A stretch of 64,000 nucleotides of DNA from Natrinema sp. SYSU A 869 (GCF_019879105.1 NZ_CP082247.1:248001-312000); one strand, 5' to 3'. Shown: positions 45,276 through 54,166, counted from the first letter of the stretch. Notes: generated by a model from the letters alone, not told the origin. Numbers and translations are program-made.

Positions 45276-46919
45276 TCACTCCTCCCTGAGGAACATCGTT
45301 TCAAACCGGTGGACGCTCTCGTCCGTCCCCCCGATGACGACCTCGTCGTCCGGTTCGAATTCGAAGGTGGCGGGATCGAACTCCGCGATCGTCTCCCCGT
45401 CGCGAACGACAACGAGGACGATGCTTCCGGTCTCGGATCGGATGTCGGCCTCGGCAAGCGTTTGGCCCGCCAGCCGTCCGACGGGCAACTTGACGACGTC
45501 GATCTGTTTGTCCACTGCCAACACCGACTCGTCCTCGAATATCGTCGATGCCAGCATTCGACCGCTGACCGTCGCCAGAGACTGGACGTATGCCGCGCCT
45601 GCCCGGTAGAGTTTACCCTCGCTCTCCGGTTCGTTCGCCCGCACGATCACGTCGACGTCTGGGTTCAGATCGCTGACGATCAGCGTCGTGAAAATCGCCG
45701 TCGTGTCGTCGTTGAGGGTGACTATCACGGCCGATGCGCCGTCGACGCCGGCCTCGCGAAAGATGTCCGGGTCCCTGGCGTCTCCCACGACGTCGACACC
45801 CTCCTTCTCCTCTCGATCGATTACGGTTACGTCCGAATTCGTGTCGGCGAGGGCGTCAGCAGCGGTCGACCCTGCCTCGCCGTACCCGGCTATGAGGACG
45901 CGCTGGGACGAAAATGATTGGACGGACGACGTCGCTTCCTCGCGTAGGGCCGCGATCTGCTCCGGTTCGCCGGCGACCAACAGTCGAACGTCGTCGTCCA
46001 GTTCCATGGCCGGATCGAGCGGACTTTCGAACTGCCCGTCGATCCACACGCCGACGACGTCGACACCGAACCGTTCCCGAAGCTGCGCCTCCTCGGCGGT
46101 CCGGTTACAGAGGTTACTCCCCGCCTCAATGGAGAGTTCGACCAGCTCCAGATCATTCCCGAGTTCAACAGCGTCATCAATCACTGTCGTGACGGCCGTC
46201 GGGACTTGGTGAGCGAGGCTCTCTCCTAAGAGTTGTCGGGGAGACAGGACGTCGTCAGCACCTGCGATCCGGTGGTACTCATCGAGTGTCACGTCTTCGA
46301 CAAGCGTTACGATCCGGACGTCCGGGTTTACCTCCTTCGCGGAGAGGACGATACTCGCGTTGGTGTCGTCGGCGGCATCGGCCACGACGGCCGTCGCCCG
46401 CTTGACGCCCGCGTTCTCAAGTGCCTCGGTCGACTCGGGATCGCCGTGAACGATCCGATACTCGTCCTCATGGAGGGCCGTCGCCCGTTCGCCGTCGGGT
46501 TCGACGATCACGTATTCCCGACCCCGAGATTCGAGTTCCGAGATGAACGCTTCGCCGCGCGGAGAGTACTCACAGATGATGACGTGATCCTCCAGATTCG
46601 TCGCCATTGGCACCGACGGCGCGAGCGCGTTCCGGAGCCACGGAACTGCGAACACGTCCGCGGCGGTGAGAATGAGCCCGATTCCGGCGAGTTGCACCCC
46701 GATCATCAACAGGTTCATCTGCGGCGTCCGCCACGGCGCATCCTCGCCGTATCCCGTCGTCGTGTACGTCTGAAAGACAATCTGGAGGGATCGATACAGC
46801 GGCTGCGGGCGGTCTTCCCACGCGGTCATGCCGTAGTTGTACAGGAGCGTAAAGAAGACGGTCGATACGGCAACCAGTACGAAGTAGTAAACGGGACGAC
46901 GAGATTTCCACAGCGACAT
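45276..46919 (-). CDS. Potassium channel with two RCK (TrkA-type) modules
   Basis: 547 residues. Two transmembrane helices (VYYFVLVAVSTVFFTLLYNY and LLMIGVQLAGIGLILTAADV) flank a pore loop with the selectivity filter TTGYGE. The first RCK-N domain (about 110-230) starts HVIICEYSPRGEAFISELES, followed by TrkA-C. A second TrkA-N (VLIAGYGEAGSTAADALADT, about 345-465) and a last TrkA-C follow. Ligand-gated K+ efflux or uptake across the membrane is inferred, with NAD(H)-type or other nucleotide ligands. The variant CEYSPRGE in the first module may alter nucleotide binding. Confidence 0.92.
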   Translation of the reverse strand: MSLWKSRRPVYYFVLVAVSTVFFTLLYNYGMTAWEDRPQPLYRSLQIVFQTYTTTGYGEDAPWRTPQMNLLMIGVQLAGIGLILTAADVFAVPWLRNALAPSVPMATNLEDHVIICEYSPRGEAFISELESRGREYVIVEPDGERATALHEDEYRIVHGDPESTEALENAGVKRATAVVADAADDTNASIVLSAKEVNPDVRIVTLVEDVTLDEYHRIAGADDVLSPRQLLGESLAHQVPTAVTTVIDDAVELGNDLELVELSIEAGSNLCNRTAEEAQLRERFGVDVVGVWIDGQFESPLDPAMELDDDVRLLVAGEPEQIAALREEATSSVQSFSSQRVLIAGYGEAGSTAADALADTNSDVTVIDREEKEGVDVVGDARDPDIFREAGVDGASAVIVTLNDDTTAIFTTLIVSDLNPDVDVIVRANEPESEGKLYRAGAAYVQSLATVSGRMLASTIFEDESVLAVDKQIDVVKLPVGRLAGQTLAEADIRSETGSIVLVVVRDGETIAEFDPATFEFEPDDEVVIGGTDESVHRFETMFLREE

Positions 46920-47014
46920 ACGTCTATTACCCAGAGCCGACGTGTTGAACCCAGATCCGACGTGTTGAGCGTATTGGATGATCGGAACGGTTGACTATCT
47001 CCTACGGGACATCG

Positions 47015-48187
47015 TCAGCTACCCGCGAGTAGCATCGATCCGTAGCCGAGTCCGAACGCAAGAACGAACGATCCGACCCAGGCGACGACGGTGACTCCTA
47101 GCTTTCGGGGGCTGATACCGTTCCCGCCAGCGACCGCGAACCCGCTGCCGACGATGGCACTCACGATTATCTCGTTGAACGAGACCGGCACCCCTAGCAG
47201 GACCGCGGTCTGTGCGATGAGAAACGAGGGGACGAGCGTCGAGATCGATCGGCGCGGCCCCAGCGACGCGTACTCCTGGGAGATCGACTTGATCATCCGG
47301 GGTGCACTCGTCCAGGAGCCGACGAGGATCCCGACACCGCCGCCGAGCAGGACCGCGATCGGCGACACCGTCGGCAGATCCTCGAGCAGCGGGAACAGCG
47401 GCCCGACGGCTAGCCCGACCTGACTCGCTCCCGCCGAGAAAGCCACGAGCGCCCCGAGTGATAGCAGGAACCGTCGCAGTCCGCCAGCCTGATCACGCCT
47501 GACATCCCAGCGGACGATGGCCGCGGTGAGCGCCCCGAACCCGAGCGAGATCGCGATCGTTGCGATGGCACCGTCGACGGAAACCAGAGTGGTCCCGGCA
47601 GCGGCGAGCGTTCCCCCGATCGATGAGAGAAACACAAACTCGAGATTCGCGACGACGGTGCCGACGATTCCAGCGAGTATTGGAATGCTGACGTCTTCGG
47701 GAACGTCTGGTCGCGGAAGGACGCTCGCGATTCCGTAGGCGATGCCCCCGCCGACGAACGGCGTGAGCACCCAGACTGCGCCGATTTCGGCGTACTTCTC
47801 CCAGGCTGGATCGCCGCCGAGTGCGAAGCCGACGCCGATGACCGATCCAGTCACGGTGAACGCGGTCGCGATCGGATACCCGGTGTAGATGCCGATCGTC
47901 ATCAGTCCGGCGCCGATCAGCAAGACGACGATGACACCGACAACCGGGAGGCTGATTCCCTCGACGAGGCCGTTGCCGACGGCTTCGGAGACGTTCCCAC
48001 CCTGGGTCACTGCACCGGCGAAGCCGAGAATTCCAACGAAAAACGCTGCACGCATCGTCGGAATCGCGTTCGCGCCGACGGCTGGTGCGAAGGGCGTCGC
48101 GCCGCTCGAGCCGGCACCGATCACCCAGGCCATGAACAGGCTCGCGACGGCAGCGGTGGCGAATAGTAGTATCGTTGTGGGTTCCAT
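47015..48187 (-). CDS. PiT-family inorganic anion permease
   Basis: 390 residues with about ten transmembrane helices. The two PiT repeats are seen as VGANAIPTMRAAFFVGILGF near the N-terminus (in place of the canonical GANDVAN) and VSFNEIIVSAIVGSGFAVAG in the C-terminal half. PiT members move phosphate; the Bacillus CysP branch moves sulfate. Position at the end of the rhodanese-MBL/YeeE operon, 45 bases from the preceding gene, makes a sulfur oxyanion a likely substrate. Exact specificity cannot be told from sequence. Confidence 0.85.
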   Translation of the reverse strand: MEPTTILLFATAAVASLFMAWVIGAGSSGATPFAPAVGANAIPTMRAAFFVGILGFAGAVTQGGNVSEAVGNGLVEGISLPVVGVIVVLLIGAGLMTIGIYTGYPIATAFTVTGSVIGVGFALGGDPAWEKYAEIGAVWVLTPFVGGGIAYGIASVLPRPDVPEDVSIPILAGIVGTVVANLEFVFLSSIGGTLAAAGTTLVSVDGAIATIAISLGFGALTAAIVRWDVRRDQAGGLRRFLLSLGALVAFSAGASQVGLAVGPLFPLLEDLPTVSPIAVLLGGGVGILVGSWTSAPRMIKSISQEYASLGPRRSISTLVPSFLIAQTAVLLGVPVSFNEIIVSAIVGSGFAVAGGNGISPRKLGVTVVAWVGSFVLAFGLGYGSMLLAGS

Positions 48188-48232
48188 TAGTGTCTGAAAA
48201 GCTGTGTCACAGTTTTTGAAATTCGAGCGGCG

Positions 48233-48694
48233 TTAGTCGGCACCTGCCGGTGCAGTTTCGGCCGCGGTGCGCTTGCTACGCCAGACCCCCTGCAGGTAGG
48301 CGCCGGCGAACATGCCAACGAGCGCCCACAGGATGGTGACGTTCCCGATCCCGAGGCTGGCGTAGGCCGCACCGGGGCAGATCCCCGACAGACCCCAGCC
48401 GACGCCGAAGATCCCGCCGCCGATCAGGACGTTTCGGTCGAACGGCTTTAGCCGACGACCGTACACGTCGCCCGTCAGCGGTGCGATATCGCGTATCCGG
48501 GGCATGACCGCGAAGGCAATTCCGGAGACGATCGCGGCGCCGAACATGACGAACGGCAGGCCGAAGTCGTCGAACTGGAGGAAGTCCAGTACGACTTCCG
48601 GCCGGGCCATGTGGCTATAGGCGAGGCCGAAGCCGAAGATGAGGCCGCCGAGGAGGATCAGCGGCATGAACAGGGGATGACGATTTCTACTCAT
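48233..48694 (-). CDS. YeeE/YedE-type membrane protein, DUF6691 half
   Basis: 153 residues with about four helices (MPLILLGGLIFGFGLAYSHM, FVMFGAAIVSGIAFAVMP, LIGGGIFGVGWGLSGICPGA, ILWALVGMFAGAYLQGVW). The GICPGAAYAS motif holds the conserved Cys. It pairs with the upstream half-protein at 48696: together they match one full YeeE/YedE transporter, as the PmpA/PmpB pair does. Such proteins import thiosulfate or related sulfane-sulfur compounds through a Cys relay. It starts one base after the preceding stop. Confidence 0.9.
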   Translation of the reverse strand: MSRNRHPLFMPLILLGGLIFGFGLAYSHMARPEVVLDFLQFDDFGLPFVMFGAAIVSGIAFAVMPRIRDIAPLTGDVYGRRLKPFDRNVLIGGGIFGVGWGLSGICPGAAYASLGIGNVTILWALVGMFAGAYLQGVWRSKRTAAETAPAGAD

Positions 48695-48695
48695 C

Positions 48696-49208
48696 TTACG
48701 GACTCACCCCCATGGTCTGCACGAACTGGGCAGTCACGATCGCGACCGTCAGGAACGTGATCACGCCGACGATCGACGTCCGGGAGGCCGAGCCGACGCC
48801 GCAGACGCCGTGGCCCGACGTACAGCCCTTCCCGATGCGCGTCCCGATCCCGACGAGGACGCCGCCGAGCAGCAGTCGCCAGGGCTGGACGTCCGTCGTC
48901 CACGCTCCGCCTTGCCAGACGACGGCGTAGACCGCCCCTCCCAGGATGATTCCCAGCGTGAACACGACGCGCCAGTCCCGGGAGGCACGGTACTGCTTGA
49001 ACCGCGACTGATCCGAGACGTACGACAGCGTCGACTCGAGGAACGTGCTCGCGCCCGCGGCGATTCCCGTCCCAAGGTAGATGACGACCGCGCCGAGGCC
49101 GACGAGCAGTCCACCGATAGCGTACCGGGAGATTCCGTTTGGAAACGGCTCGGCGGGCACTACCTGGCCCAAGGCGACGAGTTCGGCGAGCATTGCGATT
49201 TCGATCAC
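48696..49208 (-). CDS. YeeE/YedE-type membrane protein, first half
   Basis: 170 residues with about four helices. The signature GIGTRIGKGCTSGHGVCGVG holds two conserved Cys residues of the YeeE/YedE family. It lies between the rhodanese-MBL gene (5 bases away) and the DUF6691 gene, in a tightly packed four-gene operon. Proposed role: take up thiosulfate or a related sulfur species and hand it to cytosolic sulfur carriers such as TusA. Confidence 0.92.
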   Translation of the reverse strand: MIEIAMLAELVALGQVVPAEPFPNGISRYAIGGLLVGLGAVVIYLGTGIAAGASTFLESTLSYVSDQSRFKQYRASRDWRVVFTLGIILGGAVYAVVWQGGAWTTDVQPWRLLLGGVLVGIGTRIGKGCTSGHGVCGVGSASRTSIVGVITFLTVAIVTAQFVQTMGVSP

Positions 49209-49213
49209 AGTGA

Positions 49214-50455
49214 TTAGTCACCCGCCAGCGATTCCTGGCTGGCCGCGCAGTTGTTCGGGCCGAGCTCGAGTTCGAACGCTTCCTCGTCGTCGGCCGCCTG
49301 CTGCCCGAGGTTCGTGGGAATGATGTCCTCGTAGTTGGCCGGACGGGGCGGCATGTCCGAGAGGATCAGCTCGACGAACTCGTCTTCGTCCATCGTCAGG
49401 GCATCCATCTCTTCCTTGAGCTGGCCGATCGGTGCCGTGTAGGTGCCGTCGTTGGCGGGCTCGGCGGCGTCGCTGAAGTGAGCGCCGCCGATGAGCGTGT
49501 CGTTGGGCAGGGTTAGCACGCGCTCCTGCAGCGTCTCGTAGAGCTGTCGCGCGGCGTCTTCCGCGCCCTCGTCGCCCTCCTCTAAGTCGGGGCGGGCGAC
49601 GCTCTCGACGAACAGCCCGTCACCCGTTGCCAGCAGTTCGCCGTCGATCAGGTACGAGGTCATCCCGGAGGTGTGACCGGGCGTGTAGACGGTCTCAATG
49701 GTGGCGTCACCGACTTCGAACTCGTCGCCATCCGCTGCGAGAGTCATCTCGTCGGCGTAAGTGACGCCGCGGTCGACCGCCGCCTCGGGGATGACGCCGT
49801 CGACGCCCTCGTTGTCGAGCGCACGAACCCCCGAGATGTGATCCGCGTGGACGTGCGTGTCAATTGCGTACTGGAGGTCTGCACCGACCTCGTCGGCGTC
49901 CTGCCGAGCTTGCGAGGCAGGGCTCGCGGAACCCAGTTCCGCGGTGTCCTCGAGGTATCTAGCGGTGAACGCGCGCAGCGGGTCGATCACGGCCGCCTCG
50001 CCGCCGTCGACGATGAGGTAGCCGAGACAGCCACTCGAGGGACGCTGGTACTGGTAGAGCGTCCCGCTCCCGTCGTAGCGCTCGACTTCGACGCGCTCAT
50101 AGATACGCGCCCAGCCGTTCATCCCGTCCTCGAGGTGATCGACGTCGTAGCCCCGCTCTTTCAGCGTCGCGGCGACGTATTCGCTGGAGCTGCCCTTCGC
50201 ACAGAGGGTTGTAATTTCGCGGTCGTCGGGAATCTGTGCAAGAACGTCGTCGTCAACTTCGTCGTCCAGGAACTCGAAGTACGGGATGTTGATTGATTCG
50301 ACAGTCTCACCGTCGATTTTCCACTCGTCGTACTCCGATTCCATGCGGGTATCGAGGAGCGTGACGTCCTCGCCCGCGTCGATTCGGTCCTTCAGCTCGT
50401 CTGGGCTGACTGATTCGATCTCGACGTCCGGCATTGGAAGATCCATGTCGTCCAT
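49214..50455 (-). CDS. Rhodanese / metallo-beta-lactamase fusion (persulfide dioxygenase-like)
   Basis: 413 residues. Rhodanese domain: VTLLDTRMESEYDEWKIDGE, with the catalytic Cys in TTLCAKGSSSEY (near residue 85). MBL domain: DTHVHADHISGVRAL (near 205), then TPGHTSGMTSYLIDGELLAT and GGAHFSDA. It ends LELGPNNCAASQE. Compared with the homologue at 32675 it has a longer insertion between the domains (AELGSASPASQARQDADEVG). It heads the operon with two YeeE/YedE halves and the PiT permease, so persulfide or thiosulfate sulfur could be imported, transferred and oxidised together. It is divergent from TusA with operator-like repeats between. Confidence 0.9.
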   Translation of the reverse strand: MDDMDLPMPDVEIESVSPDELKDRIDAGEDVTLLDTRMESEYDEWKIDGETVESINIPYFEFLDDEVDDDVLAQIPDDREITTLCAKGSSSEYVAATLKERGYDVDHLEDGMNGWARIYERVEVERYDGSGTLYQYQRPSSGCLGYLIVDGGEAAVIDPLRAFTARYLEDTAELGSASPASQARQDADEVGADLQYAIDTHVHADHISGVRALDNEGVDGVIPEAAVDRGVTYADEMTLAADGDEFEVGDATIETVYTPGHTSGMTSYLIDGELLATGDGLFVESVARPDLEEGDEGAEDAARQLYETLQERVLTLPNDTLIGGAHFSDAAEPANDGTYTAPIGQLKEEMDALTMDEDEFVELILSDMPPRPANYEDIIPTNLGQQAADDEEAFELELGPNNCAASQESLAGD

Positions 50456-50510
50456 GTTGTACAGTTCCCAATATCGGCTACTGGCACTTAAGGGTTTGTG
50501 TAGTATTTCC

Positions 50511-50524
50511 TATTGCACACAATA
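50511..50524. promoter_or_regulatory. Operator-like inverted repeat, site B
   Basis: TATTGCACACAATA, a near-perfect inverted repeat with a 4-base centre, 56-69 bases before the start of the rhodanese-MBL gene (50455). Related to the site upstream of the TrmB-like gene. Confidence 0.5.
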
Positions 50525-50620
50525 CAGGCTCGATCAAATTCAGCTATAAACCTTGTTATACGCGCATATGGGCGATATAAACTAGTTATTTGGACTCAGA
50601 AGGAGAAGGAGATGTTTGTG

Positions 50621-50634
50621 TATTGCACAATAAT
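50621..50634. promoter_or_regulatory. Operator-like inverted repeat, site C
   Basis: TATTGCACAATAAT contains ATTG-CA-CAAT. It matches the complement of the site at 40102-40114 in 12 of 13 bases and lies about 65-80 bases before the TusA start. Confidence 0.55.
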
Positions 50635-50657
50635 AGATAGCCTTTTATGAGAGCGAG

Positions 50658-50670
50658 CAATATTGTGTGA
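50658..50670. promoter_or_regulatory. Operator-like half site D
   Basis: CAATATTGTGTGA shares AATATTGTG with the site at 40102-40114. It lies 30-42 bases before the TusA start, where it would overlap the promoter. Confidence 0.4.
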
Positions 50671-50699
50671 TAGCTCCAATACAGAGCACAAAACAAACC

Positions 50700-50945
50700 A
50701 TGAGTTCAGAATACCAGACCACGGAGACGCTGGACGTGAAAGGACAGTCTTGCCCGATGCCCATCGTGAAGACCAAGCAAGCGATCGACGATCTCGAGGC
50801 CGGCGATGTTCTCGAGGTCGTCGCGACGGACTCGGGCAGCATGAGCGATATCCAAGGGTGGGCCGAAGGCACCAATGGTGTCGAACTCCTCGAGCAGGTC
50901 GAGGACGGCGATCTCTACACCCACTACGTGAAGAAGACGAAATAA
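50700..50945 (+). CDS. tusA: TusA-like sulfur carrier protein
   Basis: 81 residues, one SirA/TusA domain. SCPMPIVKTKQAIDDLE holds the active-site Cys (residue 18) and the CPxP motif. The rest (EVVATDSGSMSDIQGWAEGT) is typical. TusA carries persulfide sulfur between enzymes. ATG at 50700 is used because the family starts just before the first strand; the frame is open 11 codons further upstream. The stop codon overlaps the start of the DsrE-like gene (TAATG at 50943-50947), so both are co-translated. Confidence 0.92.
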   Translation: MSSEYQTTETLDVKGQSCPMPIVKTKQAIDDLEAGDVLEVVATDSGSMSDIQGWAEGTNGVELLEQVEDGDLYTHYVKKTK

Positions 50946-51535
50946 TGAGCACGGACAACCAAACGACGTCAGTCGACGACACCGATCCCGAGACCGACGC
51001 CGCCGAGCTGCAGGCGCTGCGCGAGCGCGTCGAGGAACTTGAAGCGTCGATCGCAGCGGGAGACACGAGCGACGATCAGAAGAAGATGACCATCGTCGCG
51101 ACGCAGGGCAGCTTCGACATGGCGTACCCGCCGTTGATCCTCGCGAGCACGGCGGCCGCCTTCGGCTGGGATGTCGTCGTCTTCCACACGTTCTGGGGAC
51201 TCGACATCCTCCACGAGGAAAAGTCGAAGGACCTCAAGCTGAGCGCCGTCGGCAACCCAAACATGCCGGTCCCGAACGCCATCGCTGCACTCCCCGGCAT
51301 GGACACGATGGCCACGAAGATGATGCAGAAGAAAATCGACGACAACGGGACTGCCACCATCGAGGAGTTGATCGACCTCTCGCTCGAGAGCGGCGTCGAC
51401 CTGCAGGCGTGCCAGATGACGATCGAGTTGATGGACTACGACAAGGACGACTTCCACGACGGTGTCACCACCGGCGTCGGAGCGGCCACCGCGCTACAAC
51501 ACATGGCCGAATCCGACATTCAGCTTCTGGTCTAG
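50945..51535 (+). CDS. DsrE-family (DsrE2-like) sulfur-transfer protein
   Basis: 196 residues. An acidic N-terminal extension with a coiled-coil stretch (ELQALRERVEELEASIAAGD) is followed by the DsrE/DsrF-like domain: MTIVATQGSFDMAYPPLILA, VVVFHTFWGLDIL, and GVDLQACQMTIELM with the conserved Cys. The family binds sulfane sulfur and works with TusA and rhodanese in sulfur relay. Overlap with tusA shows an operon. The divergent YeeE/rhodanese-MBL operon completes the module. Confidence 0.92.
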   Translation: MSTDNQTTSVDDTDPETDAAELQALRERVEELEASIAAGDTSDDQKKMTIVATQGSFDMAYPPLILASTAAAFGWDVVVFHTFWGLDILHEEKSKDLKLSAVGNPNMPVPNAIAALPGMDTMATKMMQKKIDDNGTATIEELIDLSLESGVDLQACQMTIELMDYDKDDFHDGVTTGVGAATALQHMAESDIQLLV

Positions 51536-51537
51536 TC

Positions 51538-51735
51538 ATGAACAACACCAGGTCCACGCTCTCGAAGCCGAGCCTACGCATCCTCGAGGATATCACTGAC
51601 ACAGAAGACATCTCCCCGGCTGATCTCGAGCAGTCGCTCAACGACATCGTGGACCCCACTGCGCTGAATCAGTTGTTCGAACCGACCGCTACTGACGACT
51701 CTGCCCGAGCGGGTGCGTTTCGTTCACGTGTCTAG
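51538..51735 (+). CDS. HalOD1-like fragment
   Basis: 65 residues. RILEDITDTEDISPADLEQS followed by LNDIVDPTALNQLFEPTATD matches the first half of the HalOD1 output domain (compare the complete one at 60447: PLYEYIDPDALNTLF). The second half, with the closing strands, is missing. It starts 2 bases after the DsrE stop. It may be a decayed gene or a short regulatory protein. Confidence 0.55.
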   Translation: MNNTRSTLSKPSLRILEDITDTEDISPADLEQSLNDIVDPTALNQLFEPTATDDSARAGAFRSRV

Positions 51736-52151
51736 GATACAATGTAATTCGGCTCGTTTGTTGTTTCCTTCGGGTTTGTCACAGCACTACTCAATCTCTA
51801 TTAGGTTCGGGTGGTGTTCGTAGCGTTGTGCTAAATACAAGGTGTGTATAGGTTGCGAATTGGTACAGAATCGTTCGGCGTAGAAACGGTATCTAACTGT
51901 GCGAAGGGTATCATTGTCCGAGCGGAGAATCTAGGGGTAAGAAGATGGTCTCTAGAGTTCGAGAGGATCTCGATACAGCGATGCCCGGTCAGAGCCACTC
52001 CCCGCCCCAGCTGGTGCAGATAACTGAAGTGACTGCCAAACCCTCTCGGTCGGGTCGACAGACACAGGGAAGTGCTGGGAAACACCGATATTATACAGAA
52101 AGTGTGGCTGAATGAGCTGGGAAAACGGATGCTATCCCCGGCGTGTGGAAA
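51736..52151. other. Spacer
   Basis: About 415 bases between the HalOD1 fragment and the beta-CASP operon. No gene or repeat was recognised. Confidence 0.5.
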
Positions 52152-52325
52152 ATGGATAGTATTGCGTCATACGCGGAATCATACCGATCGTTGAATGGGG
52201 TACTGTCGTCGATCGACCGGTTTCTCCCTGCGTTGTCCGAGAGAGACGTGATCCAGTCACTCTCATTTAGGGGGCAACGTGAAACCCGTGAACGGTTCTA
52301 TGCTGAGGAAGTGATCCAACAATGA
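52152..52325 (+). CDS. Small protein coupled to the beta-CASP nuclease
   Basis: 57 residues from MDSIASYAESYRSLNG, helical and charged, no family. Its stop overlaps the next start (ATGA at 52322-52325), showing translational coupling. It could be an accessory subunit of the nuclease; position is the only support. Confidence 0.5.
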   Translation: MDSIASYAESYRSLNGVLSSIDRFLPALSERDVIQSLSFRGQRETRERFYAEEVIQQ

Positions 52326-54166
52326 CCGATAACGGTAACGGACAAGTCGCATATAAAACGACAACTGTAGATGAATATGCGGAAGACGATGTTCCTCTTG
52401 AGGTCGATCCCGGGGACGGCACCCCGTTCGTCGTGATTCCGCGCGGTGGTGTACAGGAAGTGGGGCGAAGCTGCTATCAGCTTGAAACGAAGTTCGGTAC
52501 CTATCTCGTTGATGCCGGACTCAATCAGGGTGATGGCGGTCAGTTCCCTGACTTCAGGGGGCTCGACGAAGGACAGATCGATGCTGTGTTTCTGACTCAT
52601 GCACACATCGACCATATTGGAGCAGTTCCGGTGATTGAGAGCCGACATCTCCTCTCGCCTCGTGCACCAATTATTACGACCCGACCGACCGAAGCGCTTG
52701 CCAGCACTCTCCTAAAAGATTCATTGAAGATCCACAAAGAGCAGGCAGAGAAGCCAGGACGAGAACAGCTCTATACGGAAACGGACGTGAGAAAGGTGCT
52801 CGATAGGTTTGTTCCCCGAGGATATATCCGGGGCGATATTCAGGACTACGTCCCAAACCTCCCGGAACAGGAGACCCTGACGTTTGACTTCGGGAATTCT
52901 GCCCACCTTCTGGGAAGTGCCTGGATCGCCCTCGAGACATTGGGGTCCCGAGTCGTGTTCTCCGGGGATATCGGCGGCCGATCAAACCATCTACCCGATT
53001 TCGATGAGCCGCCCAAGGCAGACAGTCTATTCCTGGAGTCCACCTATGGTGGAACGGAAAACCATGACTCTGCAAGCGATATCCGAACTGATATTTATAC
53101 TGATGCAATCTCTGCAGTACGGGATCAAGAACCGGTCCTGATCCCCAGTTTCGGCGTCGGCCGTTCACAGGAACTACTCTACATATTCAAGAACCGACTC
53201 CATCAGCTCGATAACGATACCCGGAGCCAGATCCAACTAATCTACGACGGGATGTCCGTCAGCTCCACAAACACCTACAATCAGCACGCCCACGGGGAAT
53301 TCGCTTCTGAATCCATCCGAAACCTCCGGGTCAGCAACGGTGAGGACCAACCGTTCCTCCCGGAGTAGGCTGAAGCAGGATATCATATCGATCGGCAAGA
53401 CGCTCTCGACAATGCGCGCACCCCCATCATTATCGCACCGTCCGGAATGCTATCAGGGGGCTGGGCCCCATCCTACCTCGTTGATTTCGCAGAACGCTAT
53501 GATCAGGCGCACGTCTTCCTCTGTGGATTCCAGGCAGATGGGACTCCAGGCCGGCAACTAGAAGAGGCGATCGGCTCAGATGAAGAAACGATCGAGATAA
53601 CTCTCTCGGCGTTCGGTCTCGGTGAGGGAGTGCCCGATAGGGATGAAGGAACGATCGTCAAGATCCCGACCGACTGGATTGCACGATATAGCGGTCTCTC
53701 TGCACATGGGGCGCGGGATACGCTCCGTGAGTTCGCGAGGTTGGTCTCGCCTGAGGAAATAACCCTCGTCCATGGTGAACCGGAACAACAGCGAGCTCTT
53801 GCCGCAAATCTCGCTGACAAAGTTGAAACCGTCTCCGGTATCCGGATCGGCGGCATGATGGAAGCCATTCCCGTTCGCCCGAGGACGGATGAAAAGACAG
53901 ACTCTGCTCTCACTGATCGGCCGGCCACGAAACTTCTCGATGAAGCCGAGCACGAGTTGACCTTTGACGAAGCGTCGGCTGCCGCCGATCTGGACCGTTC
54001 CGATTTGGTAGATCGGATGGACTCCCTCGAGATGGCCCTTCGAACTATCGATGCCGAACTGGGTGTTGCTCGCCACGACAACCACCTCTCTCAAACAGAG
54101 ATACGATCTATCGTCCGAGACGAAGTGAAGTCCATCTTCACCGAAGAGGGTCTTATCGACAACTGA
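52322..54166 (+). pseudogene. Beta-CASP metallo-beta-lactamase nuclease (RNase J/CPSF-like) with in-frame TAG
   Basis: One continuous frame of 614 codons interrupted only by TAG at 53366-53368. The MBL part has FLTHAHIDHIGAVPVIESRH (HxHxDH), HLLGSAWIALE and FSGDIGGRSNHLP; the beta-CASP part has VLIPSFGVGRSQELLYIF before the stop, and after it PIIIAPSGMLSGGWAP, LSAHGARDTLREFA and LVHGEPEQQRALAANL. So both sides are normal for archaeal beta-CASP RNases. A long tail (to ending IFTEEGLIDN) follows. The TAG sits in a poorly conserved stretch (FLPE-stop-AEAGYH). A nonsense mutation or base error explains it; the gene otherwise looks healthy. Confidence 0.85.

Noticed and set aside
45309-46994. Two plus-strand frames of over 200 codons opposite the potassium channel
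   Set aside because: They are antisense to a gene with a clear TTGYGE filter and RCK domains.
50612-50650. Leader peptide MFVYCTIIDSLL before tusA
   Set aside because: It has a good ribosome-binding-like sequence before it, but it overlaps the operator-like site and is very short; chance is likely.
53366-53368. TAG read as pyrrolysine in the beta-CASP protein
   Set aside because: No pyl genes in the window, many normal genes here end in TAG (for example 15216, 18584, 30356, 43348, 51535), and another in-frame TAG is a plain Trp-to-stop change.
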